Positions 43,623-55,100 of a DNA stretch of 64,000 bases are shown here, in pieces; the first letter of the stretch is position 1, and each line of letters begins with the position of its first letter. Location: the NCBI GenBank assembly GCA_047967505.1, contig CM106541.1. One strand, written 5' to 3'. The position numbers were made by a program, and so were the translations under genes. The notes beneath the pieces were generated by a model. That model was not told the origin of the DNA and made no database searches. It was given only the letters and a program-made list of their open reading frames with translations. Source of the stretch: Dipteris shenzhenensis. Taxonomy: Eukaryota > Polypodiophyta > Polypodiopsida > Gleicheniales.

Positions 43623-43830
43623 CCCTCCCTCCCTCCCTCCCAAAATTTCATAAGATGCAAATGAAAATAACACTCACACTTACATAGATTGCCAACTAGA
43701 ACCAACACGGTGGTTGTTATTTCAACCACTGACCTTGGAAAAGAATATTGCCTCTCTCTGTCTCTCTCTCTCTCCCTTTGAAAATTTTTCATAAGATGCA
43801 AATGAAAATTAAACAGCTTGTGAGGAAAAT
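43500..43830. repeat. Tandem duplication with expanded CT microsatellite in each copy
   Basis: Copy 1 (about 43500-43668) and copy 2 (about 43675-43812) both run cttacattgatyccaactagaacca ... agaatattc/g ... (CT)n ... ttcataagatgcaaatgaaaa. The CT tract is about 62 bp in copy 1 (43558-43620, then CCCT units) and about 20 bp in copy 2. Confidence 0.85.
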
Positions 43831-45479
43831 AGCTAGCCAAATTTTAGCATTCCAGGTCTGCCAACTACTGACCTACACCATGTCAAGCACATGCTCCTTG
43901 TACTAGTTGCATCCCCTTCATAGCTTATAGACATCCTCCTTGTTTGGAGAAACCCTCATATTATTATGCCATTACAATGTCATTGCAGTGATGACTTCCC
44001 CACTTCCTTTTTGCAGCTAGATGATCTAAGCTATGCACCCCTTTCACATCGTTGAGGTGTAGGATAAAGCTTATGAGGACACAAGCTAGTTACTCCCCCA
44101 AATGACCATATGTTACTAGTTTTTTGCATTCAAGGCTAGCTTCTCATCAAGAAGGCATTTTTCCTAGCATTTTCTCTCCCTCTTCATTTGTGTCTTCCAT
44201 TGCCATTTTGGTATTGTATCATCAATTTACATGGCCGCTAGCCTCTTCCTCCTACCTTGACTGGGTATAATAGCTTTCCTATCTTGTAGCCTCTATCTAG
44301 TCCTCTTGCAACCCATGACAAAATGCATCGCACCATTTGGTTTCTTATTTTAAATAAAGAAAGTGAAAGAAGAAACAAGAATTGATTTTTGTTATTAGAT
44401 GAGTTAACTTGTGAAGGGAAACAAGGGCTTTCTTGAAGCTTTGTGACAAGAATAAAAAGTTGTGCACATTCCAATTTCTAAGAGATCTTGAGGAGCATGG
44501 AGAGCCATTGGGGCAAATGCCCCTAAGAAGCATGAGAAAATACTTTTAAAAAAGAAGCAAGGAGGGGAAGAAGATGAGGATACTAGGAGAATTTCTATTT
44601 TAGGAGAATGTTCAGGTGACAGGGCATGACACAGGTGATGTGCATAGTAAAAGTAAATTTAGTGAAAATTTGGAATGCAATAGTAAGAGTTGTCAAATTT
44701 TGGGAAACTAGCACTTGTATTTTACTTCCTTTAGCTGTACATAAAAACAAATTGTGCCCCCTAAATGAGTGCAAAGAAGCCAAAATTCCTAGAGAAAGAA
44801 AAAGGCAAAATGGCTCGCTAGTCGGTTAAATTGATGACATGGATTAAGTAACAGGACCACCTTTGCCATGCTTATGGGCCTCATTGCAAGGTAGCGACTC
44901 TAAAGGTCACCAATACAAAATGATAAATAATGTGGAATTTATTCAAAGAGCATTAGTTTTAAGACCACCATGGACTAGCTCCACAAGTTTGGAGTACCTT
45001 TTTTCAAAAAGTTTGCCTTTCCAACCAAATGAGAGAAAGCTATTGAGCTTGCCCTCAAAGGTATGCACACAATTGTAGCACATATTGGAGACCCCCTAAA
45101 CCATAGCAAAGATTCTCAATTGGCTACCTCCTTTTGCAAGAAGCTCAAGGAGTGCCCTTTCAAATGAACAATTGCTTCAACATATGTGTAGAGCAATTAT
45201 TTAATGTTTTTTTTTTTGGGATATCCTAACAATCGAAGCTACATGCTTCATAGGAATTATAGCATTTGAAATAGTTTAATGATCTCATTTAAGATTCTAA
45301 TTGTGTATTTTTAATCTCAAAGTCATGTTCAAAATGTGTAGATCAGTTTAGACACCAAGTTTGTCAAATTTTATTGAGAAATGCATAAGTTATGAATCAA
45401 GCAAGCTAGCCATATGCAATATATTCCCTAAACTTCACAAAAAATGGCTACACACAATCATGCATTGGCCCTTGAAAAA
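43831..45479. other. Intergenic AT-rich DNA
   Basis: No gene, RNA or repeat family recognised. Confidence 0.55.
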
Positions 45480-45991
45480 TAAAGGAAGAGAGGCAAGGTC
45501 AGCAGGTGAGGAAGAGAGTTGAGGGAGGAGGAACAGAGGCGAGGGAGGGCTATTGTGAGAAAGAGAGAGGAGGGAGGTGAAGAGGCGTTGTCATGAGAAA
45601 GTGAGGAAGAGAGGCAAGGGGAGGAGAGTGAGGGGGGTTGTCGTGAGGAAGAGAGGTGAGGGGAAGTGAGGCCAAGGGGGAAGTGAGGGAGGGGGGGGTG
45701 GGGCTATTGTGAGAAAGAGAGGCGGGAGGAGGAGGATGACACAAAAAGGGAATGTAATGAGAAAGAGAGGTGAGGGAGAAGGAAGAAGGGGGGGAGGGGA
45801 CTATTGTGAGAAAGAGAGGTGAGGGAGGAGGATCACAGGAAGGGACACAAAAAGGGGATGTAATGAGAAAGAGAGGTGGGGGAGAAGGAAGAAGGGGGGG
45901 GGCGGGCATCGATAATGTAGAAAGAAATAGAGGAAAAGGATGAGGAAGGGATGCAAGGGGGGGCTATTGTGAGAAATAGAGGTGAGGTGGC

Positions 45992-46029
<38 letters not shown>

Positions 46030-46240
46030 GGGCTACAAAAAGAGACTATTGTGAGAAAGGGAGGCGAGGGAGAAGGAAGGGAGGCAAGGGGGGGCTATTC
46101 TAAGAAAGAGAGGTGAGGGAGGAGAAAGGGAGGCAAGGGGGGATATTGTGAGAAAGAGAGGAAAGGGGGGAGATGTTGCAAGAAAGAGAGGCAAGGAGAA
46201 GAGAGTGAGGGGAATTGAGCAAGGGGAAGTAAGGAAGAGA
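45480..46240. repeat. GA-rich minisatellite array
   Basis: Variable units of about 45-60 bp, core ggggctattgtgagaaagag + aggtgagggaggag, repeated about a dozen times and interrupted by (TG)n at 45995-46027. Long translations on the minus strand are artefacts of this composition. Confidence 0.88.
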
Positions 46241-46244
46241 TGCA

Positions 46245-49200
46245 ATGATACTTTGTGCTTCTAGCCTATGTGCATGTCTTTAATGGGTATGATACTTTCC
46301 ATAGACCTTAATCTTACTCATATTAAGGCCTGTGCAAAGTATCATACCAATTAGATATTAGCCGCATATTTGGGCATTCATATTCTCTTGTTTCTTACCA
46401 TGCATTATGCATGCATGTTAGAAAATAGGCATCGATGTGCTTCTAGCCTAAGTGCGTGTCTCTAATGGATATGATAATTTTCATGTGCCTTAATATTACT
46501 TATATCAAGTCCCAATCAAAGTATCATATCCCTTGGATATTGTTTGCATGGTTAGCATGCATATTTTCTTATCTCTTATGATGCATCATGCATGCGTGTT
46601 CAAAAAAGGGCACTAGTGTGCATCTAGCCTATGTACATGTATTTCATGGGCCTTAATCTTACTCATACTAAACTTTAAGGCCTATAAAAAGTATCATATT
46701 CGTTGGATATCATTTGGAAGGTTGGGCATGCCTATTTTCTTATTTCTTATCACACATCATGCATGCATGTTAAAAAAATAGGCATGGGTGTGCTTCTAGC
46801 CTATGTGTGTGTCTTTGATAGGTATGATACTTTGCATAGGTATTAATCTTACTCATATTAATACCCATTAAAATTATTATAAACATCACTTTTATTTTCA
46901 TGGCTAAGCATGCATATTTCCTTGTTTGTTACCACCATGCATCATGCATGCACATTAAAAAATAGGCATTAGTGTGCTTCAAGTCTATGTGTGTGTCTTT
47001 GATGGACATGATGATTTTCACGTGTCTTATTCTTACTCATATCATGTCCCATGAAAAGTGTCATACCCATTGAATTTTATTTTCATGGTTGGGTAAGCGT
47101 ATTTCCTTGTTTCTTACCATGCATCATGCATAAGTATTTTAAAAATAGGCATCTGTGTGCTTCTAGCCTATGTTCATGTCTTTGATGGGTAGGATACTTT
47201 GCATTGTCCTGGATCTTACTCATATTAATGCCCATTCAAAGTATCATAGCCATCAAATTTCATTTGCATGGCTGGGCATTCATATTTCCTTGTTTTCTTA
47301 TCATGCATAATGCATGCAAGCTAAAAAATATGCATCCGTGTGCTTCTAGACTATGTGTGTCTATTTGATGTGTATGATACTTTGAATGGGAATTAAAGAT
47401 TACTTTTATTAAGGCCCATCAAAAGTATCATAACAATCGGATACCATTTTCATGGATGGGCATGCATATTTCCTTATTTCATACCATGCATCATGCATGC
47501 ATGTCAGAAAAAGGCATTGATGTACTTCTAACCTATGTGCATGTCTTAGGTGGTTAAGGTACTTTGCACATGCCCTGATATTACTTTATATTAAGATTGG
47601 TGCAAAGTATCATATGCATCGGATATCGATTTCATGGTTGGTCATTCATATTTCTTTGTTCTTACCATGCATCATGGATGTATGTAAAAAAATAGGCATT
47701 AGTGTGATCCTAGCCTATGTGAGTGTCTTTGATGGATATGATAATTTGCATGGGACCTGATATTACTCAGAATAAGTCCTATACAAAGTACCATGTGCAT
47801 CTATAACATTTACGTGTTTGGGCATGCATATCTCTTTATTTCATAACATGCATAAAAAATAGACATCAGTGTACTTTTAGCTTATGTCCGTATGTCCAAT
47901 GATTATGATACCTTAAAAAATCCTCAATATTACTAATATTAAGTCTCCTGAAAAGTATTATATCCTTTGCATGTGTTTTCATGTTGAGAATCAATATTTC
48001 CTTGTTTCTTACCATGCATCATGCATGCATGTTAGAAAAGGGGACGACCATTTCCGAGCAAAATCTTCTGAGTGTTTGAGCGAAGGGGGAAAAAAAGCTT
48101 CCAACTATGTAAAAATGTGGCAAAAATGGATCGGAAGAAACATAGTTTCACTTAGAAATATTCAAAATATTATAGCAATACCTATTTTATACAAAAATAT
48201 TTACACAAATATTTGGGAATGGTGAGTAACATAATGGGATGGCTTTTGAAGAAACCCACATGTAGAGATATCTCAATGAAAAATCCCTTATGATCCTTCT
48301 TACAACATTTACTTAATAGGGGGTGACGTTGAAAATGCTCTCTCAACCTATCTTCATGAAAGGGTTTTTCCAAAGAAACCTAATTGAAGAAAGCCATCAA
48401 GGTACTTTTTAAAGGTAATAACAGGTGTACAAAGGGATATCTATGGATAACAAAATTTATGTTATGTAATATTTTTATGATAAAGGGATCTAGCTCTGGT
48501 GAAAATAAAAGTGTAAAAACCATGTTTCCTAAAGATATACAATTTTTTAAACCTCTTCAAAAACATGCTCGGATAAACCTGCTTAGAGGTTTTTATTTTT
48601 TTAAGGTAATAACAGAGGTACAAAGGGATGTCTATGGATAACAAAATTTATGTTATGTAAAAATGAATGAGTGACTAGTCTGTATATTTTTATGATAAAG
48701 GGATCTAGCTCTAGTAAAAATGACAGTGTTGAAACCATAAAGAAATACAATTTTTTAAACCTCTTCAAAAACACACTCGGATAAGCCTGATCATAGGTTT
48801 TTGCTCATAAAATTGACACATCCGTTAGAAAATCAGTGTACTTCTAGCATATGTGCATGTATTTAATAGGTATAATACTTTTCAAGGGCCTTAATATCAC
48901 TCATAATAAGACATATAAAAATTATTATACCCATAGGATATAGTCTCGATATAGTTTGCATGGTTGGGCATGCATATTTCCTTGTTTCTTACCAGGCATC
49001 GTGCATGTGCATGTTAAAAAATAGGCATCAGTGTAGTTCTAGCCTATGTGCATGCCTTTGATGGGTATGATGCTTTGCATGGGTATCAATCTTATTCATA
49101 TTAATCCCCTTGCAAAGTTTCATACCCATATTATTTTATTTTCATGGTTGGGCATGCATATTTACTTGTTTCTTAGAGGTTTCTTACCATACCTCATGCA

Positions 49201-49560
49201 TGAGTGTTAAAAAATAGGTATCAATGTGCTTCTAGCCTATGTGCCAGTATTTAATGGGTATAGTACTTTGCAAAGGCCTTTATCTTACTCATGTTAAGGC
49301 CTATACAAAGTATCATTCCCACAAGATATCATTTTCATGGCTAGGTATGAATATTTCCTTGTTTTCTTACCACACATCATGCATTTGTATTAAAGAATAG
49401 GCATTAGTGTGTTTATAACCTATATACGTGTCTCTGATGGGTATGGTACTTTATATAGTCCTTTATATTACTCATATTAAGGCTCACACATAGTATCCTA
49501 ACCATTAGATATTGTGTGCATGGCTCAGCATGCATATTTCCTTGCTTCTTATCCACATGT
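46245..49560. repeat. Diverged satellite array, monomer about 181 bp
   Basis: The phrase gtgcttctagcctatgtg (with variants) recurs at about 46256, 46436, 46617, 46789, 46974, 47157, 47340, 47522, 47703, 47871, then 48838, 49033, 49226 and 49409. Most spacings are 180-185 bp (range 168-195). Each monomer also carries ccttgtttcttaccatgcat and catgcatg. The monomers checked contain an inverted repeat around the loop cttactcat (for example 46286-46312 with 46322-46348). An unrelated block (about 48030-48830) interrupts the array. Confidence 0.9.
48030..48830. repeat. Non-satellite block with a ~190-bp direct duplication
   Basis: Inside the satellite array. aaggtaataacaggtgtaca... to ...cggataaacctg (about 48411-48583) is repeated at about 48603-48790 with an insertion. 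No coding match. Confidence 0.75.
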
Positions 49561-50110
49561 GTCCCAATGCATGCCACTCGATTTTTCTTAAAAAAAGTAC
49601 AGCCCTATTTATGCTTGAAACCATAATGAACTAGAGGCACAAAAAATCTTGTCCCATTAAAAGACATGGAGCCATGGATTTGGCCTTACCATATTGGGAA
49701 TTAATCACCTCTAGGTGCATGGAAAAAAGGTATACATACCCTAAAACAAGGCCCTGTGCTACTTCAAATGCAATAACACCTAGCATGAATCTTTACACCA
49801 CCTTGATTTAGAGGCCTACCAGTTTTGGTCTTAAGTTCAACCCTCTATGCCCAATATCTCCATGGAAATGGTCTTGGACCTACATGTGCCCGAGTGCATG
49901 CCACTATGGTTTTCTTCTAAAAAGTGCATGTGTAGACCTACTTATGGGAAGATATTCATCATGGTGCTTGGGACCATAGTGACCTAGAGTCAAACTAGAG
50001 TCGCACCAAATATGATCCCATTAGGAGATATGGAGCCATGAATTTGACCTTACCCTTTTGACATACACACCCTATAACAAGGCCTACCAAGTGCATCCAA
50101 TAATACCATA
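49550..50110. repeat. Two-copy diverged repeat (~330 bp unit)
   Basis: cacatgtgtcccaatgcatgcc...gagccatggatttggcctta (49553 on) and acatgtgcccgagtgcatgcc...gagccatgaatttgacctta (49881 on) are parallel. Confidence 0.7.
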
Positions 50111-51367
50111 TTAAAAATCCCTATTAAGAATTGGAAGTGAGAAATTTGAAAATTTTGAGGAAAATTCATATTTACACAGTTTGTGACCTAAATCTCCACG
50201 TAAATAACAAACGAAATATTGATGAAAATATCCACAATAATATCAACCCTATCAGGGTAAAACACTATGCCAAACTTGCCACTTTTATTGCAAATCTTTT
50301 AAGCATCAATGTTGTTACTCATCCTCCAAAACCTTGTACCTAGCTCCCCCACTTCCTACTTCAGAGACACACCTACACTAGGCACGACTTGACAATTCTA
50401 GCCTCCGAAAATGAGATTGAAGCAAGTGTACCAAGTGAGCTTTATGCTTAATATTTTCATTCTCTTTTCAAATTTTGGCTTCAAGGGGTTTCTCTGCTTC
50501 ATGAAGAAGAAGATGGGGAGAAAGATTCATCAAGAGAAGAGGACGGAGAGAAATCTTGAAAAGAAGAAGATTAGGGAGAGGAATCCTTTCTCTCTCCTCT
50601 TCTCCCTTTTATGATTCCTCTATTCCTTCCCCTTCCCTTTCCATTCTCCTTTCCATCCTTTCTCCCTTTCCTTACCCATCCCTTCCTAAATCCATCCTTC
50701 TGCATTCCCTTCCCCTTCTTCTTTCCTTTTCACCACCTCCCACCACCACCTTTCCCTCTCCATTTCTAAAGTTTTGTAACCTTTCCCTGTCCATTTCTAA
50801 AGTTTTGGAAACTTGCATTGCTTTTTTCTGACTCCCTATCTCTTTTTCTCATGCAAAAAAGGGGGAAATGGGATTTTCATGGGGATATGCTATGAAAATT
50901 CCCAAGAATGTTTGCTTTGCTTTTGCAAAGTATTTTTTGCTTTATTTTTTCTCACAAAACATTATGTTTTGTTTTGAAGGCATCAAAACCCACCACACAT
51001 TCTAAAGTCCAACTAAGTAGCTTTTCTCATGTTGTTTTCAGTACCTTCTTTTGAAATGCAGTGGCTTTGTTTTTATGGTTCCTCTTTCATTTTCCATCTC
51101 TTTAATCTTCTTTGGTTGCTTCAGGGTCTTAGCATGGGAAGGTAACACAAAAAGCACTATTTGGGACATTTACTGCTTTTAGTGGTATAGGACACCTATT
51201 TCAAACCTTAAAAAACTATTGCAATGATAAAATGTGCTTTTTGACTCTTACAATATTGTAAGTTCATTAAAGAACATTGATATTTTAAAAAAATTATATA
51301 TTAAGGTACACAATTTGTGCTATAAGTAATGTGCGATGTGCTTTCGTAAAGCACAAAAGGCATGTCA
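50111..51367. other. Intergenic DNA with a polypyrimidine stretch
   Basis: No gene recognised. A C/T-rich stretch spans about 50575-50860 and holds a small duplication (ctttccctstccatttctaaagtttt, twice). Confidence 0.55.
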
Positions 51368-53840
51368 CCTAACCATGCTTAGACCCTTCATGGCCAGAGG
51401 ACTTCAAGAAGGTCATCTATGAGAATCACCATCAATTTCTTCGACGTGATCATCCTAGATATGTTGCCCCTTGGAATAAAGTCCCCCCACAGTCACTCAC
51501 TGCAGGAGATTGGAAGCAAATTTAGGACCTTTCCACGACTCCTCCTCCACATGGCATGAGGCGACAAGGGTTCATAACTATTGTGTGCTATATTGGATGG
51601 AAATAAAGATTGCACGCTAACACCATCTTTTGTTCAGATACTCTATCTTTTATCGGCTACCATATTGGTCCCACCTCAAGATCAATCACTTGCTTGATCC
51701 CATGCATATCTTCAAGACTATGACATCTACCATTGGGATCATTTGATTAGGACACAAGATTCCTTGAGCATAAGGAGGAATCTACGCACCATAGGGAGGA
51801 TGCATGAAGCTTGGCCACAAGAGAGGCCAAATGGGCGTGTCTTTTTACCCTGTGCACTATGGACATTATCAAAGAAAGAGATGGTGGCAGTGAAGCAGGC
51901 TATCACTACAATTTGTACTCCCACTGGATGCATGAGGTGTTCAAAGGGGGCTTTCACCAAGAGCAAGAAAAGAGATGTAGAGCAGTTATATGGCTTGAAA
52001 TCTCATGATTGGCACAAGATGCTCCGAGTAAGTATGACGTGGCATAATCTCTTTTTCCTTCCAAATTTGTGAGTGTAGAAGCAACTAATCAACCATCGCT
52101 CATGTGTTCAGTTCATACTACCTACTAGCATTTCTAATTGTGCATCAAAGGACATGAAGGATTGTATTTACAAGATGGGCGAGCTTGTGAGGTACTTTAC
52201 ACTATACAAAATGTGAAGCGTATCAATACTTGATGCAAGGTTTTCATATTGCTAATATGGTGCACTTTTTTCTTTCTAGGTATGTGAGCTCAAAGGAAAT
52301 AGATCCCACCATGCTTCAGGATGCTTGAGCTATGTCAGTAGAGGTGGTTTGTTTAGTGGAGGAAACCTTTCCACGTTCTATTCTCACAAGCCAACTACCT
52401 CTCATAGTGCATTTTGTGGATGAGATTGCTATATGCGACATTGTACATGCACGATGGTTGTTCTTCCTTGAGTGCTTCATGAAGACCTTGAAGGGTTTGT
52501 GAGGAAAAATGCAAGGCCCAAAGGTAGCATGGCCGAGGGTTGGTTGGTACAAGAGTCACTTGTATATATTTTTGAGTTTCTTCTTGATGTGGATAGCTCT
52601 CTCCCATGACTATGGAGAGATGAAGAAGACATAAGGATGACCTCTATTGTGCCTCAAGGAAAAGGACAAAGCAAAGTAATGGAGAGGAGTTGCTTGATAA
52701 TCTAAACCTCTATTGCGTGCTTAATAGTGATGTGATGAAATGATGGGTGACAATATATGAGGATGCAAAGGAAAGAAGACAAGGAGAAAGGGGCCCCTCT
52801 TTCCTACACACCATGGATCTCGTGTGCCATACCCTGAGCATCTAAGAGTACTTCCAAAGGATATTCATGTCGATTGGCTACTTGACGAAATGGAGAGAGC
52901 AGAGAGAGACGAGGGGATGCATATTAGAATGGAAGAATGAGAGTATGCTAAAGGATGAATGCAAAAGGTCAGTATATATAATGTTATGCATAAGTTAGGA
53001 GCTTTCAACAATTTAGATTGCTTATTCAATTGATTTTGTCTTGGTGTAGTGTACTATGTTGAATGCTATATGGTGTGAGGGTAAGCATTTTTGGACACAA
53101 TGGATTGATGATAAGAGAAACACACAAGATTGCGGTGTCATTGCTAGCTTTGAGGGAGCCAATGGAGCTATGGATGATTATTGTGGCATATTAATGTAAG
53201 ATATTATTAAGCTTGACACTTCTTTGTGTATGTTTTGGATGTCAAGTGGTTTAAGGATGTGATGGAAAGAGGCCCTAATGTAACAATCAAATGCCATGCA
53301 AGTGGCTTTGTAACTGTTGACTTCACAAAGTTTTAGCAAAGCAAGAACACACTAGTACTACTCCAACAATTTGAACAGGTACTGTACACATATATAAGAA
53401 TGCTCACTTAATTATATTTGACACCTTCAATGCAAGAAAATTAACATGTTTGTATTTGTGTTTGAATAGGTTGTCTATCAACCAATGGTGGATATATAAT
53501 AATAGGTGGTGGCATGTCATACCTATTATGCCGCGTTCCAAAGTGATTTATACTACATTTACTAATATGGAGCGTATGGAGGATGATTATGGCCATGGAG
53601 GTGAGGATGATCGTGATACGAGAGAGCCTAGAGGAGGAGGATCATGAGATAGGAGATATATATATTCAAGCCATTACCCATGAGGACAAGCCTGCCATTG
53701 GTGATGCTGATTTCGATGAGCACAGTAGCACAAGTAGTAGTGGGCTGAATGTATTTGTAGATCTCCACATTGGTTTGGATATTGAAGTAGATAGTTTGGC
53801 AAGGGTTGATCTCATTGAGGATGAGATCTAATCGTAGCCC
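51368..53840 (+). pseudogene. CACTA (En/Spm) transposase remnant
   Basis: Coding-like pieces appear in the order known for plant CACTA transposase/DUF4218 proteins: FKKVIYENHHQFLRRDHPRY (about 51400), PCALWTLSKKEMVAVKQ and QLYGLKSHDWHKMLR (51850-52020), SQLPLIVHFVDEIAICDIV, FMKTLKGFVRKNARPKGSMA and EGWLVQESLVY (52380-52570), HFWTQWIDDKRNTQDCGVIA (53090-53140), then NNRWWHVIPIMPRS (about 53500). The KTLKG..R..ARP.GS.AEG pattern is the strongest link. Stops and frameshifts are frequent and introns may remain. Terminal CACTA repeats were not found. Confidence 0.65.
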
Positions 53841-55100
53841 ATCATTGTATCATCCAAATTTCTTACCTATTGGCAAAACTATTTTATATATTGTCTCATT
53901 CTCTTCACCTCACTTAATTTTTGTATATGTGTGTTTGGCAAAAAGCATATTATCGTGTGTGACATGTGCATAGCATTGATATGGGTGCTTTGGTAATCAT
54001 GGGCAATGTTTGGCAAGCAATGATGCACATTTATCAGCCTCCTATGGTACAATTTAAAACTCTAATGCGCATTTATAAACGCGTCTAAATGCACGTCTAT
54101 TATACAATGTAGATGCGCTATTAAACGCATGTATAATCACATTGATAGACGTGTTAATAATGGCGCTAATAGACGTGCTCATATTTTTATTAAGTTTATC
54201 AATGCTTATAGACATGCCTGCTATTTTGCGCATCTATCGAGAGCACGTCTATGGATGCATTGTGTTGTTGTGCCAACTATTATGGAACCCCTCCCCCGCA
54301 CCCCTGCTAGTTTGTGGCCCCTCAGTTTGTTATTGATACCAAAGCTATTGTGGATCCCCCGCCCTATCCACTCACCTACCCACACAAAGACATGGCCATC
54401 TACAATGGGTACAACTGCCCATGGCCTACCCTAAGAAGCACTAGGGGTATTCCTAAGGGAGTTGAACGCGGGCAGTCAAGTGAGGTGGATAAATGCCCAA
54501 ACCGCCTGAGCTATATTCAACGCGGCTCTACTGCATTATACTGGGTTGCACTCAATTGTAAAATTTTTAATGTGGTAATATGTCATTCTAAATGATTGAG
54601 TTGTTTTGGAATTGAGAAGAGGACGTACACATCATGATTGTCCAAAAAAAACAAAAAGCAAAGTCAAATTTCAAGGGAAGCAAAAAGAAGAAGATAGAAA
54701 GTACCATAGTATGCCCCATGGATTATTGTTACAATGCGTTAAAATATTTTAATGTTGTGTAGATTGACATTAGCTTCTAAAAGCATAGACATAGTTCTTC
54801 CAAGTTCCATCGGATGCTTCAGCACGCATTTTGTCTCCAAAGAGATTTACTGCAGTTCTAGCGTAATGACAATGGTTCTTGCAGCAATTATGTTATGACA
54901 ATGGTTCTTGCAAGCAATCATGTTAGAAGAAGCGCGATCAATCTTCTTTTGCCAAGGAGAGGATTCATAGCGATGCAATCAGTGTTAGTATTGCGCCAGA
55001 CAAGAATTCTTTGCTCCTTCCTAGCATGGCAATGGCTGTAGCACTAGCTATGACGTAGAAGCGTGGATTATTCTGTGTTTTTCTTCTGGCTCCGACCATA
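53841..55100. other. Intergenic DNA downstream of the XTH gene
   Basis: No gene recognised. 54060-54250 is dense in short acgtcta / tagacgt and gcgcat motifs in both orientations, a degenerate palindromic cluster. The stretch just below 55101 would carry the XTH 3' untranslated region; no polyadenylation signal was pinned down. Confidence 0.5.

Noticed and set aside
45550-46245. Pro/Ser/Leu-rich minus-strand proteins
   Set aside because: Products of the GA-rich minisatellite.
54129-54434. 101-codon plus-strand frame
   Set aside because: No recognisable motif; part overlaps a palindromic low-complexity cluster and several frames are open together.
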